Counted from the stretch's first letter, positions 50,758 to 59,585 are shown. The stretch: 64,000 nucleotides of DNA from Riemerella anatipestifer (GCF_035666175.1 NZ_CP142016.1:1922001-1986000); one strand, 5' to 3'. The notes: generated from the letters alone by a model not told the origin. Made by a program: numbers and translations.

Positions 50758-50902
50758 AACAGGGAGAGCCTGCATCTATTAGAGTGGGAGATTTTCCATA
50801 TCCTCTTTTTACAATGATAATTTGCCCCCTATGTACCGCCTGTTTGTATTGGCGGTAAGTGATGTTTTTATTCAAAATTTCGTTAAGATTTGTACCTTTC
50901 AT
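50714..50902 (-). CDS. Small early protein upstream of the transposase (62 aa)
   Basis: A basic protein (ITYRQYKQAVHRGQIIIVKRGYG) that could contain a short HTH or winged element. It lies 24 bp after the 57-aa ORF upstream. It overlaps the reverse gene by 44 bp at the 3' end. Confidence 0.5.
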   Translation of the reverse strand: MKGTNLNEILNKNITYRQYKQAVHRGQIIIVKRGYGKSPTLIDAGSPCFMRQDKPNPSTASL

Positions 50903-50926
50903 AATTATTATTTTTAAGTATCCGTT

Positions 50927-51100
50927 TTATAAAGAGTTGAAAGACTTTAATATTTCCTCACGGGTTGCCCTGCGGAGGGTCGTTTTTATGAGCTTACCAA
51001 ATAGAAGGTATTTTTCCTGCTTTGTAGATTTTGAAAGGTCTTCGTAATTGCGAATAACTTTCGTGCGTATGCAAAAAATGCGGTGGATAGGGTTTTTCAT
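50927..51100 (-). CDS. Small basic early protein (57 aa)
   Basis: ATG 51100 overlaps the stop of the upstream gene by 4 bp (ATGA). The product begins MKNPIHRIFCIRTKVIRNYE and is rich in Lys/Arg, ending in a helix EEILKSFNSL. No family recognised. Confidence 0.55.
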   Translation of the reverse strand: MKNPIHRIFCIRTKVIRNYEDLSKSTKQEKYLLFGKLIKTTLRRATREEILKSFNSL

Positions 51101-51429
51101 TGATTTGGTATTTTTCTTAATTCTAAATCTGCTAAGGCTAGTGTATCCGTTTCTAGTAGTAGGTATTCTTCTTTCTCTTTTTTAAAGGTTTTAAATGAGT
51201 CTAAAAACATTTTGAGAGAAATCTCCTCAAAATCTCCTTCTTCTACTATATCTTCTATATATGGAGTGGATAGGTCTACTTCCATTTCATCAAAATCAAA
51301 ACTTATAGCCTCTAGAAAAGAGCGTTCATAACATTCCACGCGACCTGTTACATAATAAAAGCTATCGCCGTCCCTGTAGCATTTACCTATTTCTAAGTCT
51401 CCTTTTTTTGTAATTTTTTGTGATTTCAT
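51097..51429 (-). CDS. Acidic early protein (110 aa)
   Basis: A beta-rich start (GDLEIGKCYRDGDSFYYVTGRVE) is followed by an acidic helical tail. Strongly acidic small early proteins can mimic DNA, but no family is recognised. It lies 11 bp after the Ner-like gene. Confidence 0.55.
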   Translation of the reverse strand: MKSQKITKKGDLEIGKCYRDGDSFYYVTGRVECYERSFLEAISFDFDEMEVDLSTPYIEDIVEEGDFEEISLKMFLDSFKTFKKEKEEYLLLETDTLALADLELRKIPNQ

Positions 51430-51440
51430 AATTTTTTGGT

Positions 51441-51644
51441 TTATATCTTAGCTAATGTTTTATTAATTTCTACTTCGGCTTTTCTGTAATCCTCGCATAT
51501 TTTGATGGAGGTTTCGCTGGTGCGGTCGCCGCGCAGGCTGGCGTAGATGAAGTGTGGCGAAGTGCCGTATTTCTTCCTTAATTTTCGGATAATATCTTTA
51601 TTGTAGATATTATAGTGCTTTGTTTTTTTCGTACTTTTGTCCAT
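51441..51644 (-). CDS. Ner/Cro-like early regulator (67 aa)
   Basis: The middle segment KYGTSPHFIYASLRGDRTSETSIKICEDYR looks like an HTH with a recognition helix and matches small regulators that start the early operon in Bacteroidota Mu-like phages. First early gene, divergent from the repressor. It would limit early transcription as Ner does in Mu. Confidence 0.65.
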   Translation of the reverse strand: MDKSTKKTKHYNIYNKDIIRKLRKKYGTSPHFIYASLRGDRTSETSIKICEDYRKAEVEINKTLAKI

Positions 51645-51675
51645 TGTTCAAATTGTTTACAATTGTTTTACAGGG

Positions 51676-51720
51676 CAAATATAAATACATTTTGTACTTA
51701 ATAACAAATATTTGAGTACA
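51676..51720. promoter_or_regulatory. Early promoter and repressor operator of the Mu-like prophage
   Basis: TATATTTG on the minus strand (51683-51676) is the early -7 box, with TTG about 21 bp upstream. TGTACTTAA (51693-51701) and TTGAGTACA (51712-51720) form a near-perfect inverted repeat between the divergent starts. That is the expected operator of the 51746 repressor. Confidence 0.6.
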
Positions 51721-51745
51721 TTTTTTACATAAAATAGTTTAAAAA

Positions 51746-52435
51746 ATGGATAAATCATTGATTTTAAATAAAATAAAAGAGTATAAAAAATTTTCCTCTG
51801 ATGCTGAATTCGCTCGTTTTTTAGGCATACCTGCTCAAAATATATCAAAATGGAGGGCAAGAAACACATATGATATAGAGTTATTATATACAAAATGCAC
51901 CGAATTGAATCCAGAATGGCTATTGACAGGTAAGGGAGAGATGCTAAAAAGTAAACAAGGTGGCGAAGTAGAAAAATCTAAAAATTTAATCCCTTTCTAT
52001 GATGATGTAGCAACCATTGGAGGAACAGATTTGGTCGCAGATACCTACAACGCAGTATCCGTGGCCACAGACTATATAGACGCAGGAGATTGGTTCCCGA
52101 GTGCCACAGCTGCTATTAGACACTACGGCACCAGTATGGTGGAATATCCTAACGGCTGCATACTAGCCTTAAAGCGTATCTACGACACTAATAGCATTGT
52201 TTGGGGTAGAAATTATGTTATAGAAACAGACGAAATAAGAGTAACCAAGCGAATGCAAACCTGTAAAATGGATGATGAGTGCATTATGGCGTACAGCACC
52301 AATACAGAAACTTATCCCGACGGACAGCTAGTCCACGAGCCATTTAAAATAAGAAAAGAAAATATCAGAAGAATTTTCTTAGTCTTGGGTAGGGTGGTAA
52401 AAGAGTACAGCTCTGACCCTGTATTTGTAGGGTAG
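51746..52435 (+). CDS. Prophage repressor with S24 peptidase domain (229 aa)
   Basis: An HTH (about residues 18-40, AEFARFLGIPAQNISKWRAR) and the phrase NPEWLLTGKGEML precede an S24 domain with Ser130 in YGTSM and Lys168 in RVTKRM. It is the lysogeny repressor and is likely SOS-sensitive, unlike Mu c. It diverges from the Ner-like gene. It differs from the other repressor (3301), so the two elements should have separate immunity. Confidence 0.88.
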   Translation: MDKSLILNKIKEYKKFSSDAEFARFLGIPAQNISKWRARNTYDIELLYTKCTELNPEWLLTGKGEMLKSKQGGEVEKSKNLIPFYDDVATIGGTDLVADTYNAVSVATDYIDAGDWFPSATAAIRHYGTSMVEYPNGCILALKRIYDTNSIVWGRNYVIETDEIRVTKRMQTCKMDDECIMAYSTNTETYPDGQLVHEPFKIRKENIRRIFLVLGRVVKEYSSDPVFVG

Positions 52436-53019
52436 TACGGTAAAGCTGTAAGAAACAATAGCGAAAATAGGTATAAAAGATAGGTTTTTCGTTTTAAATA
52501 ACTGATAAACAATATTTTACATTTATTTAAACTTGCATTAAAAGTGTTAAACACCCACATTATAACTAAAAAAAAGGCGTTAAGTTGCAGTAAAAATGTA
52601 TAAACACCCTCTTATAAAGTTAAAAAAAACAATATTTTTGTCTCCCTAAGTATCTCCCTAAATGTCTCCCTAACATAAAAAATACATCTTTTGCGGGGTA
52701 TAGTGTCCTATTTTGTTAATGCCACCAATATGGTTCCGTATTCATTCAGTACAAGGTATAAAAAAAGCCCCAAAAGGGGCGTTTTTATTAGGTTTAAGGT
52801 AGTTTTACGGGGTTTTCTATACGGTAATGGTAGTTATTGCCCTTAAAAGAGAAATTAAAGCTCTTTGCAATGGTAATAAAATGGTAGTAAATGGTAGTTT
52901 CTGTACATTTCGTTTCTTTTTATTTTTTAGGCTTTTTTCTCTGTAAACCCTTTATTCATAGGCTTTTTTCGGGCTTTTTTATTTATTATGTTATTGTATA
53001 TTTCTATTTATGCCCTATA
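52436..53019. other. Immunity end of the prophage: gene-free, repeat-rich
   Basis: No convincing gene is seen in these 584 bases. They hold three exact copies of TCTCCCTAA at 12-bp steps (52641, 52653, 52665) and a terminator (GCCCC/GGGGC, 52760-52786). Several GGTAGT/GGTAAT words follow between 52797 and 52897. The end-proximal decamers lie at 52902-52911 and 52995-53004. These are candidates for transposase L sites, an enhancer and packaging start. Confidence 0.55.
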
Positions 53020-53024
53020 TAATT
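53020..53024. repeat. Target-site duplication TAATT, right copy
   Basis: Identical to 15870-15874 and marks the immunity end of the prophage. Confidence 0.7.
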
Positions 53025-53043
53025 TTGTAGTCTTTGCTTTCAT
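53020..53043 (-). pseudogene. First eight codons of the surface-protein gene cut off by the prophage
   Basis: ATG 53043 followed by AAA GCA AAG ACT ACA AAA TTA encodes MKAKTTKL. Joined at the duplication to the left part it gives MKAKTTKLSVLAFLGLGLVV, a standard signal peptide (YGQ follows). The frame and the basic N-region fit exactly. Confidence 0.8.
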
Positions 53044-53109
53044 AAAATTTAATTTTAAAGTTGTTAATGATTTTGTTTAATTTTTTCTTTGTTATTCTTT
53101 GGGTTAAAA

Positions 53110-53192
53110 ATTCCCTAGCGTAGCGTTTAGAATTTCCTAACTAGGGAATTAAGATTTCCTAGCTTGAGAATTACCATTCCCTAGCTAGGAAA
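53110..53192. repeat. Cluster of short palindromes with core TTCCTAG/CTAGGGAA
   Basis: At least three overlapping palindromes (53131-53150, 53152-53170, 53174-53192) share the core TTYCCTAR. The last one ends in six T residues at the HU gene's 3' end. The final hairpin may act as a terminator; the others are unexplained. Confidence 0.5.
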
Positions 53193-53206
53193 TTTTTTGT
53201 GGGTGG

Positions 53207-53590
53207 CTAGGCTTTCTCAAACTTCAGCGTTTGTAGCATCTTTTTAAGGTCAGACCCTGGGGTAAATAGTACTTTTGTGTTTCTAATCGCTGCCGAAGTT
53301 ACTTCCTCTTCTTTGGCTTTACCCTCGCTGCTAAGGCTCACTCTCATACTGCCGAGTTCGCCTAGTCTTACAATTCGTCCTTCTGATAATGAGGTTTGCA
53401 TCACATCTACGAGGGCGTAAAGCACCGCTCTAATGTCTGCTCCACTTACGGTGGAAATCTTCTCGATGTCTTTGGTAAGACCTTCTAGAGTCTTCTCTCC
53501 TTGATACACAGGCGATGCATAGAATTTTTTGTCGCCTCCACCCGCCACACCTGGCTGGGCTTTCTGAATGGTTTTGTACTTAATTGACAT
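53207..53590 (-). CDS. HU-like DNA-binding protein, Bacteroidota HU-HIG type (127 aa)
   Basis: The N-terminal extension (YKTIQKAQPGVAGGGDKKFY) is typical of the Bacteroidota HU-like group, followed by the HU fold (SGADIRAVLYALVDVMQTSLSEGRIVRLGELGSMRVSL). It probably binds and bends DNA in the nucleoid. Before the prophage arrived it lay directly upstream of the surface-protein gene. Confidence 0.87.
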   Translation of the reverse strand: MSIKYKTIQKAQPGVAGGGDKKFYASPVYQGEKTLEGLTKDIEKISTVSGADIRAVLYALVDVMQTSLSEGRIVRLGELGSMRVSLSSEGKAKEEEVTSAAIRNTKVLFTPGSDLKKMLQTLKFEKA

Positions 53591-53699
53591 AATTTATAAT
53601 ATTTAAAGGGTTAGATTTTAGATATTGGAGATTAGATGTTAGACTTAAGGATTGAATTGAGATAATACTAAGCTCTAATATCTCACCTCTAAGCTCTAA

Positions 53700-53844
53700 C
53701 ATTAAAAAACGCCTTTCCCCTCTAAACACACACAAAACGAGAGGAAAGGCTAAAGCAGAAAGAAAGCTGAAGCTCCCTTTCTGAACACTAAAAGCACCCA
53801 ACAAGAACGACCATGTTTTAAGACAAAACAATGGTGCTTTTAGT
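53700..53844 (-). ncRNA. Structured region upstream of the HU gene, possible small RNA or leader
   Basis: Leftwards, ACTAAAAGCACC (53844-53833) pairs perfectly over 12 bp with GGTGCTTTTAGT (53798-53787). A 7-bp hairpin CAGAAAG/CTTTCTG (53783-53777, 53762-53756) follows. The last hairpin GCCTTTCCTCT/AGAGGGGAAAGGC has a T run at about 53709-53704, an intrinsic terminator. The unit ends about 110 bp before the HU start. No promoter box is seen; the IS at 53874 may have displaced it. Confidence 0.45.
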
Positions 53845-53960
53845 AAATATTGATGAAAGCTAAAATTAGAATAACCCGTTGTGCATTATGAAATGAAAAA
53901 AACAAGAGTTGTTTATTAGACTGAAAATCAGTATATTGTTTTTGCTATAAAACGATATAA

Positions 53961-54840
53961 ATGAACAACTTAGAGCAAATATATGAAAGAATTTTGGAAG
54001 TTTTAGGACTTTTTTCAGAAAATCAACTGATTAGTTATCAGAGAAGAACACCTAAAATGAGCGATTTAGAAGTCATAAGTCTTAATATTACTGCTGAATA
54101 CTTGAGTATTGATAGCGAATTACAGTTATTTAGAAAATTGCCAAACTCTCTGATAAACAAAATTGAAAGAAGTGTTTACAATAAGCGAAAACGAAGACTA
54201 TCCCTACAAACAGAGCAAATTAGACAGCGTATTTCGATGGAGTTCAATGAGTTTGAAGATATTTTTATCGTTGATAGCATGCCAATGAAAGTTTGTGAAA
54301 ACGCTCGTTCTACTCGTTCAAAAATTTGTAAAGAGCAATCCTATTCTTCACCAACATATGGTTATTGTGCTTCACAGAAATTATATTTCTATGGCTATAA
54401 ACTACACGCAGTATGTTCTTTAAATGGTGTTGATTAAGAATTTTGATATAAGCCCTGCATCCGTTCACGACATCCACTATTTAAAAGATATTGGTGAGCA
54501 AATGCGAAACTGTACTTTAATTGGAGATAGAGGCTATTTATCAGCAAAAGTTCAAATAGATTTATTTAACTATGCTAATATTAAATTAGATACACCAATG
54601 AGAAGTAATCAGAAAGATTATATTCCTCAATTTTCATTGTACAAGAAAAAGCGAAAACGAATTGAGACATTTTTCTCTCAACTTTGCGACCAATTTATGA
54701 TTAAAAGAAACTATGCTAAAACTTTTGAAGGCTTTAAAACAAGGATAATCAGTAAAATAACCGCCGCAACGGTTATTCAATATATCAATAAATTTATCTT
54801 CCAAAGAAAATTAAATCATCTAAAAATCAGTATTATTTAA
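53961..54840 (+). pseudogene. IS982 transposase broken by a 1-base insertion
   Basis: Compared with the intact copy, an extra T at about 54430 changes GGTGTGATT to GGTGTTGATT. The frame stops at 54437 after 158 codons, and the rest is open only from 54424 in another frame. Catalytic residues are split between the two parts. There is no slippery signal at the site, so decay rather than recoding is likely. Confidence 0.9.
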
Positions 54841-54854
54841 AATGCACAACGAGT

Positions 54855-54909
54855 TCCAAAGAAAATTAAATCATCTAAAAATCAGTATTATTTAAAATGC
54901 ACAACGAGT
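54855..54909 (+). repeat. 55-bp tandem duplication of the IS right end
   Basis: 54855-54909 repeats 54800-54854 exactly, including the last codons and the terminal inverted repeat. The target duplication follows the outer copy. Confidence 0.9.
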
Positions 54910-54917
54910 TTAGAATA

Positions 54918-55372
54918 GTATAAACACCAAAAGCCCCCAACGAAAGTTGGCGGAACAATATTTTGGTTTAACGATAAAAGTCTAAAGAATTTTCTAGATA
55001 ATACAGCACATACCCACGAAACTATCTGTGTGTGTTTACGAAATTATTTGGAACAGCCAAATAATTCTGTAACTTTTTCACATTTTCTTGTATGTTGTTG
55101 ATAGTGTATTGCATAAAGACGAGACAAATGTATAAACTATTTATCTACTAGACAAATATCTTCTACCTTTTTTCAAGTTGGTGATGCTTTTATTTTTTTT
55201 CTTTAAGTTGATAATATTTTAAACAAAACAAGAAAATATGTCTTATTTTATTGGTTTTGTAAATGTAAAATAGGAAATTTTGTCTTGTTTTTAGGTGGTT
55301 TTTATGATAGAACGCTTTTTGTTAATCTCAGAGTGTAAAAATAAAGTTTAAACAAAAATCACATATATCATT
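54918..55372 (+). other. Gene-free region before clpB
   Basis: About 455 AT-rich bases hold no convincing gene. A small hairpin-rich part is near 54930-55080. No exact TAnnTTTG box is found close to clpB; weaker TTTTG-type matches occur at about 55250-55290. The IS insertion sits at its upstream side. Confidence 0.4.
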
Positions 55373-57964
55373 ATGAATTTAAATCAGTTTACAGTAAAAT
55401 CACAAGAGGTGATTCAGAAAGCACAGCAGTTAGCTATGGCGTTCGGGCACCAAAGTATAGAACCTCAACATATTTTGGAGGGTATTTTTGAAAGCGATGA
55501 TACCATTTCTAGCTTTCTACTAAAAAAATCAGAAGCAGATGCTACTCTCATCAGAGAGCGTAACAGGCAAAACTTAGAAACTCTTCCTAAGGTAGAAGGT
55601 GGTAGTTTGTGTCTTTCTCAATCAGGTAATAGAGTACTTTTGGAAGCTCCTAATTTGGCTAAAAAAATGGGAGATGAATATGTTACCATAGAGCACCTTT
55701 GGTTGGCTTTAATAGAGGTTTCGTCACCAGTATCTTCTTTACTTAAAGATATGGGAGTTACTAGAGCTTTGCTAGAAGCAGGAATAAAAGAGCTTAGGAA
55801 AGGGAGTAAGGCTACTTCGGCGAGTTCGGAGGAGACTTATCAAAGTTTGAGCAAATACGCTAAGAATTTTAATGAACTCGCTGCGGAGGGTAAACTAGAC
55901 CCTGTGATTGGTAGAGATGAGGAAATCCGCCGTGTATTGCAGATTCTCTCTAGGAGAACCAAAAACAACCCTATCCTTATAGGAGAACCTGGGGTTGGTA
56001 AAACCGCCATTGCCGAAGGGATTGCTCATAGGATTATTTCTGGAGATGTGCCTGAAAATCTAATGGATAAAACGCTTTATTCCTTAGATATGGGGGCGTT
56101 GGTTGCGGGAGCTAAATATAAAGGAGAGTTTGAAGAGCGTCTGAAATCTGTGGTTAATGAAGTAACGAAATCAGATGGGCAAATCATTCTTTTTATAGAT
56201 GAAATACATACTCTAGTAGGTGCTGGAGGTGGAGAAGGAGCTATGGATGCGGCTAATATCCTAAAACCAGCTTTGGCTAGAGGAGAGCTTAGAGCCATAG
56301 GAGCAACGACACTTAACGAGTATCAAAAATATTTTGAAAAAGATAAAGCATTGGAACGCCGTTTTCAAAAAGTAATGGTGGAAGAACCAGACACGGAGTC
56401 GGCTATTTCTATTTTGAGGGGGATTAAGGATAAGTACGAGTTCCATCATAAAATCAGGATTAAAGATGAAACTATTATCGCTGCGGTGAAAATGTCTCAG
56501 CGTTATATATCAGACCGTTTTCTTCCAGACAAAGCTATTGACTTGATAGATGAGGCTTCTTCTAAATTAAGAATGGAAATCAACTCCAAGCCTGAAGAGT
56601 TGGATATTTTAGATAGAAAATTGATGCAGCTAGAGATAGAACTCGCTGCAATTTCTAGAGAAGGTAATCAAACTAAAATAGACCACCTTAAAGAGGATAT
56701 AGCTAAGGTAACCGAGGAAAGAAACGAAATCAATGCAAAGTGGCTACAAGAAAAACAAAAGTCTGAAGATTTAACTCAGATTAAAAAGGATATTGAGGCG
56801 TTGAAGCTAGAAGCGGAAAGGGCTCAGAGATTAGGCGACTATGCTAAGGTTTCAGAAATTCAGTATGGTAAGCTAAGGGAAAAAGAGGAGGAACTTCGTA
56901 AGATAGAACTCCTTATGCAGAATAACCAAAATGAACTCATTAAAGAAGAGGTAACGGCAGAGCATATTTCCGAAGTTATTTCTAAATGGACGGGGATTCC
57001 TGTAACAAAGCTACTCCAAAGCGCGAGAGAAAAATTACTTCACCTAGAAGACGAGCTTCATAAAAGAGTAGTGGGGCAAGAGGAAGCTATAGAAGCTGTA
57101 GCTAACGCTATCAGAAGAAATCGTGCAGGGCTTAATGATGAGAAGAAACCAATTGGTTCATTCCTATTTTTAGGAACTACGGGAGTAGGTAAAACCGAAC
57201 TGGCAAAAGCATTAGCAGAGTTCCTGTTTGATGATGAAAATAATATGACTCGTATTGATATGAGTGAGTATCAAGAGCGTCATTCGGTGTCTAGATTGGT
57301 GGGTGCTCCTCCAGGGTATGTAGGCTACGACGAGGGCGGACAACTTACGGAAGCGGTGAGAAGAAGACCTTATTCGGTAGTGCTTTTAGACGAGATAGAA
57401 AAGGCTCACCCTGATGTATTCAATACCTTATTGCAGGTGTTAGACGACGGAAGGCTTACGGATAATAAAGGTCGTGTTGTTAATTTCAAAAACACCATCG
57501 TGATTATGACTTCTAACTTAGGTTCTCATATTATTCAAGAAAATTTTGAAGGGCTTACAGAAGAAAATCAGGAAGAAATAGTTTCTAAAACTAAAGAGGA
57601 AGTTTTTGGAGTGCTTAAACAGTCGTTGTGTCCAGAGTTTATCAATAGGATAGATGAGGTGGTGCTCTTTCAACCACTTAATAAGAAGGAAATAGGTAAG
57701 ATTATACAATACTTGCTTAGAGGCTTTAATAAGATGCTGGAAAAGAAAAATATCATTTTAACATCTACCGAAGATGCATTAAACTACATCAGAGAGAAAG
57801 GTTATGACCCTTCGTTTGGGGCAAGACCGCTCAAAAGATTATTGCAACAGGAGGTACTTAACCAGCTTTCTAAAGAAATTCTCGCAGGTAATGTGAACGA
57901 TGGCGACCGCATTATTTTAGATTATTTCAAAGAGAGTGGATTGGTATTTAGACAAGCGGAATAG
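55373..57964 (+). CDS. clpB: ClpB disaggregase (863 aa)
   Basis: The order is N-domain (residues 1-145), first AAA+ module with [10 protein letters not shown] and [12 protein letters not shown], a middle coiled-coil domain (about 405-525) and second AAA+ module with [10 protein letters not shown] and [14 protein letters not shown]. Length and the long middle domain mark ClpB rather than ClpA/C. It resolves protein aggregates with DnaK. Confidence 0.97.
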   Translation: MNLNQFTVKSQEVIQKAQQLAMAFGHQSIEPQHILEGIFESDDTISSFLLKKSEADATLIRERNRQNLETLPKVEGGSLCLSQSGNRVLLEAPNLAKKMGDEYVTIEHLWLALIEVSSPVSSLLKDMGVTRALLEAGIKELRKGSKATSASSEETYQSLSKYAKNFNELAAEGKLDPVIGRDEEIRRVLQILSRRTKNNPILIGEPGVGKTAIAEGIAHRIISGDVPENLMDKTLYSLDMGALVAGAKYKGEFEERLKSVVNEVTKSDGQIILFIDEIHTLVGAGGGEGAMDAANILKPALARGELRAIGATTLNEYQKYFEKDKALERRFQKVMVEEPDTESAISILRGIKDKYEFHHKIRIKDETIIAAVKMSQRYISDRFLPDKAIDLIDEASSKLRMEINSKPEELDILDRKLMQLEIELAAISREGNQTKIDHLKEDIAKVTEERNEINAKWLQEKQKSEDLTQIKKDIEALKLEAERAQRLGDYAKVSEIQYGKLREKEEELRKIELLMQNNQNELIKEEVTAEHISEVISKWTGIPVTKLLQSAREKLLHLEDELHKRVVGQEEAIEAVANAIRRNRAGLNDEKKPIGSFLFLGTTGVGKTELAKALAEFLFDDENNMTRIDMSEYQERHSVSRLVGAPPGYVGYDEGGQLTEAVRRRPYSVVLLDEIEKAHPDVFNTLLQVLDDGRLTDNKGRVVNFKNTIVIMTSNLGSHIIQENFEGLTEENQEEIVSKTKEEVFGVLKQSLCPEFINRIDEVVLFQPLNKKEIGKIIQYLLRGFNKMLEKKNIILTSTEDALNYIREKGYDPSFGARPLKRLLQQEVLNQLSKEILAGNVNDGDRIILDYFKESGLVFRQAE

Positions 57965-57992
57965 GTAATTAAGAGTATAAATTATAACGAAG

Positions 57993-58030
57993 ACAAAGCT
58001 TAGGCAAGTGTAGGCCTAGGCTTTGTTTAT
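57993..58030 (+). terminator. Terminator after clpB
   Basis: The stem ACAAAGCTTAGGC (57993-58005) with GCCTAGGCTTTGT (58014-58026), one G-U pair, has a short T-rich tail. Confidence 0.65.
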
Positions 58031-58081
58031 GATGGGATTAGAGGTAAAATAGCTAAAACTTATTATTATTTATAATTAAAC

Positions 58082-58133
58082 TATCTTTGCAAAAAAAATT
58101 GGGCTCCAAAAGTTGGAGTAACCCATTAATAAA
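58082..58133 (+). promoter_or_regulatory. Promoter of der and a leader hairpin
   Basis: TATCTTTG (58082-58089) is an exact -7 box. A small inverted repeat in the leader (TCCAA/TTGGA within TGGG/CCCA, about 58101-58126) could form a hairpin before the start codon. Confidence 0.6.
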
Positions 58134-58155
58134 ATTTTATTAAACATTTTTTGAT

Positions 58156-59463
58156 ATGTCGAATATTGTAGCCATAGTGGGGCGTCCTAATGTAGGAAAA
58201 TCCACTTTATTCAACAGGCTTCTAGAAAGAAGAGAAGCTATAGTAGATTCTGTAGCGGGAGTTACAAGAGACCGCCATTACGGTAAATCCGAATGGAACG
58301 GAGTAGAGTTTACGGTAATAGATACAGGAGGATATGATGTAGGTACTGATGATATTTTTGAGGAAGAAATTCGTCATCAAGTGCAATTAGCGGTAGATGA
58401 AGCAACTTCTATTATATTTATGCTCAATGTGGAAGAAGGTTTAACAGATACCGACCAAGAAATTCATGAGCTGTTAAGAAGGGCTAACAAGCCTGTTTAT
58501 ATTGTAGTAAACAAGGTGGATTCGGCTAAGGAAGAATTGCCAGCAACGGAGTTTTATCAGTTGGGTATAGAAAAATATTATACACTTTCTTCTGCTACAG
58601 GTTCTGGTACAGGAGATTTGTTAGATGCGGTGGTAGCGGACTTCCCGACCACCGAGTACAAAGACCCTTTTGATGGGCTGCCTAGAATTACCATTGCAGG
58701 ACGTCCTAATGTAGGGAAATCTACGCTTACTAATGCTTTATTAGACAATAAAAGAAATATTGTAACAGATATTGCTGGGACAACAAGAGATAGTATAGAA
58801 ACCATCTATAATAAATTCGGACACGAGTTTGTACTGGTAGATACGGCGGGTATGCGTAAAAAATCCAAAGTGAGCGAAAACTTGGAGTTCTATTCTGTAA
58901 TGCGTTCTGTTAGGGCGATTGAGCATTCCGATGTGGTAGTCATTATGGTAGATGCAACACAAGGTTGGGAGTCTCAGGATATGAATATTTTTGGTATCGC
59001 ACAGAAAAATAGAAAGGGCATTGTGATTCTGGTTAATAAATGGGATTTGGTGGAGAAAGAAACCAACACAATGAGGGATTTTAAGAATAATATCAAAAAG
59101 AGAATCGGGCAGTTTAGTGATGTACCTATTTTGTTTATTTCTGCTCTTACCAAGCAAAGGATTTTGAAAGCGGTAGAAGTGGCTATGGAAGTCTATGAAA
59201 ATCGTAAAAAGAAAATCAAAACTTCTAAACTCAATGAGGTAATGCTACCTGTGTTTGAACATACGCCGCCTCCAGCTATTAAAGGTAAATACATTAAGAT
59301 TAAATATTGTGTGCAACTTCCTACACCATCACCACAGTTTGTATTTTTCTGTAATTTACCACAGTATGTTAAAGAGCCATACAAACGCTTTACAGAAAAT
59401 CAGTTGCGTAAGGAGTTTGGTTTCACAGGGGTACCGATAGAAGTTTATTTCCGACAAAAATAA
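58156..59463 (+). CDS. der: Ribosome assembly GTPase Der/EngA (435 aa)
   Basis: Two tandem G domains, each with GRPNVGKST (residues 8-16 and about 181-189), DTxG (DTGGYD, DTAGMR) and NKxD (NKVD, NKWD), followed by a KH-like C-terminal domain. This double-GTPase plan is unique to Der, needed for 50S assembly. Monocistronic with its own promoter and terminator. Confidence 0.98.
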   Translation: MSNIVAIVGRPNVGKSTLFNRLLERREAIVDSVAGVTRDRHYGKSEWNGVEFTVIDTGGYDVGTDDIFEEEIRHQVQLAVDEATSIIFMLNVEEGLTDTDQEIHELLRRANKPVYIVVNKVDSAKEELPATEFYQLGIEKYYTLSSATGSGTGDLLDAVVADFPTTEYKDPFDGLPRITIAGRPNVGKSTLTNALLDNKRNIVTDIAGTTRDSIETIYNKFGHEFVLVDTAGMRKKSKVSENLEFYSVMRSVRAIEHSDVVVIMVDATQGWESQDMNIFGIAQKNRKGIVILVNKWDLVEKETNTMRDFKNNIKKRIGQFSDVPILFISALTKQRILKAVEVAMEVYENRKKKIKTSKLNEVMLPVFEHTPPPAIKGKYIKIKYCVQLPTPSPQFVFFCNLPQYVKEPYKRFTENQLRKEFGFTGVPIEVYFRQK

Positions 59464-59478
59464 AATCATAAAAATAAT

Positions 59479-59515
59479 AAAAAGAGTAGCGGTTATTAAA
59501 TTGGCTACTCTTTTT
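59479..59515 (+). terminator. Terminator after der
   Basis: AAAAGAGTAGC (59480-59490) pairs with GCTACTCTTTT (59504-59514), followed by T residues. Confidence 0.8.
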
Positions 59516-59577
59516 GTGTGGAGTTAAATTTTAACATTTTTTTTAATATCAGATGATTTAAAGTGAGTCTAAATTTA

Positions 59578-59585
59578 TATCTTTG
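59578..59585 (+). promoter_or_regulatory. -7 promoter box of the mreBCD-mrdA operon
   Basis: TATCTTTG is an exact TAnnTTTG match, 38 bp before the mreB start. Confidence 0.65.

Larger units (their letters stand above)
15875..53019 (-). mobile_element. Mu-like transposable prophage, contractile-tailed (about 37.1 kb)
   Basis: It contains a MuA-like DDE transposase, MuB-like ATPase, GemA-like and DUF3164 proteins, DUF935 portal, DUF1320-type, virion-morphogenesis, sheath, tube, tape-measure and baseplate genes. The ends are fixed by the duplicated TAATT and by reconstitution of the host gene's signal peptide. The decamer GAAATRTACA sits 14-15 bp inside each end. The immunity end is at 53019. 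Without the two IS insertions it would be about 35.4 kb, normal for Mu relatives. Confidence 0.93.
53874..54909 (+). mobile_element. IS982-family element (ISRa1-like), defective copy
   Basis: Same ends and nearly the same sequence as 21164-22143, flanked by the duplication TTAGAATA (53866-53873, 54910-54917). It differs by a 1-base insertion in the transposase gene, a few substitutions and a 55-bp tandem duplication of the right end. It lies between the divergent HU and clpB genes. Confidence 0.9.

Noticed and set aside
51657..51893. 78-codon minus-strand ORF overlapping the repressor start
   Set aside because: It covers the divergent operator and the repressor HTH codons; the plus-strand repressor is well supported.
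53110..53192. Possible CRISPR-like repeat cluster
   Set aside because: The units are palindromic, unequal and without regular spacers; no cas genes are present.
54424..54840. Second half of the broken IS982 transposase as an independent gene
   Set aside because: Comparison with the intact copy shows a 1-base insertion; the start codon is an accident of the shifted frame.
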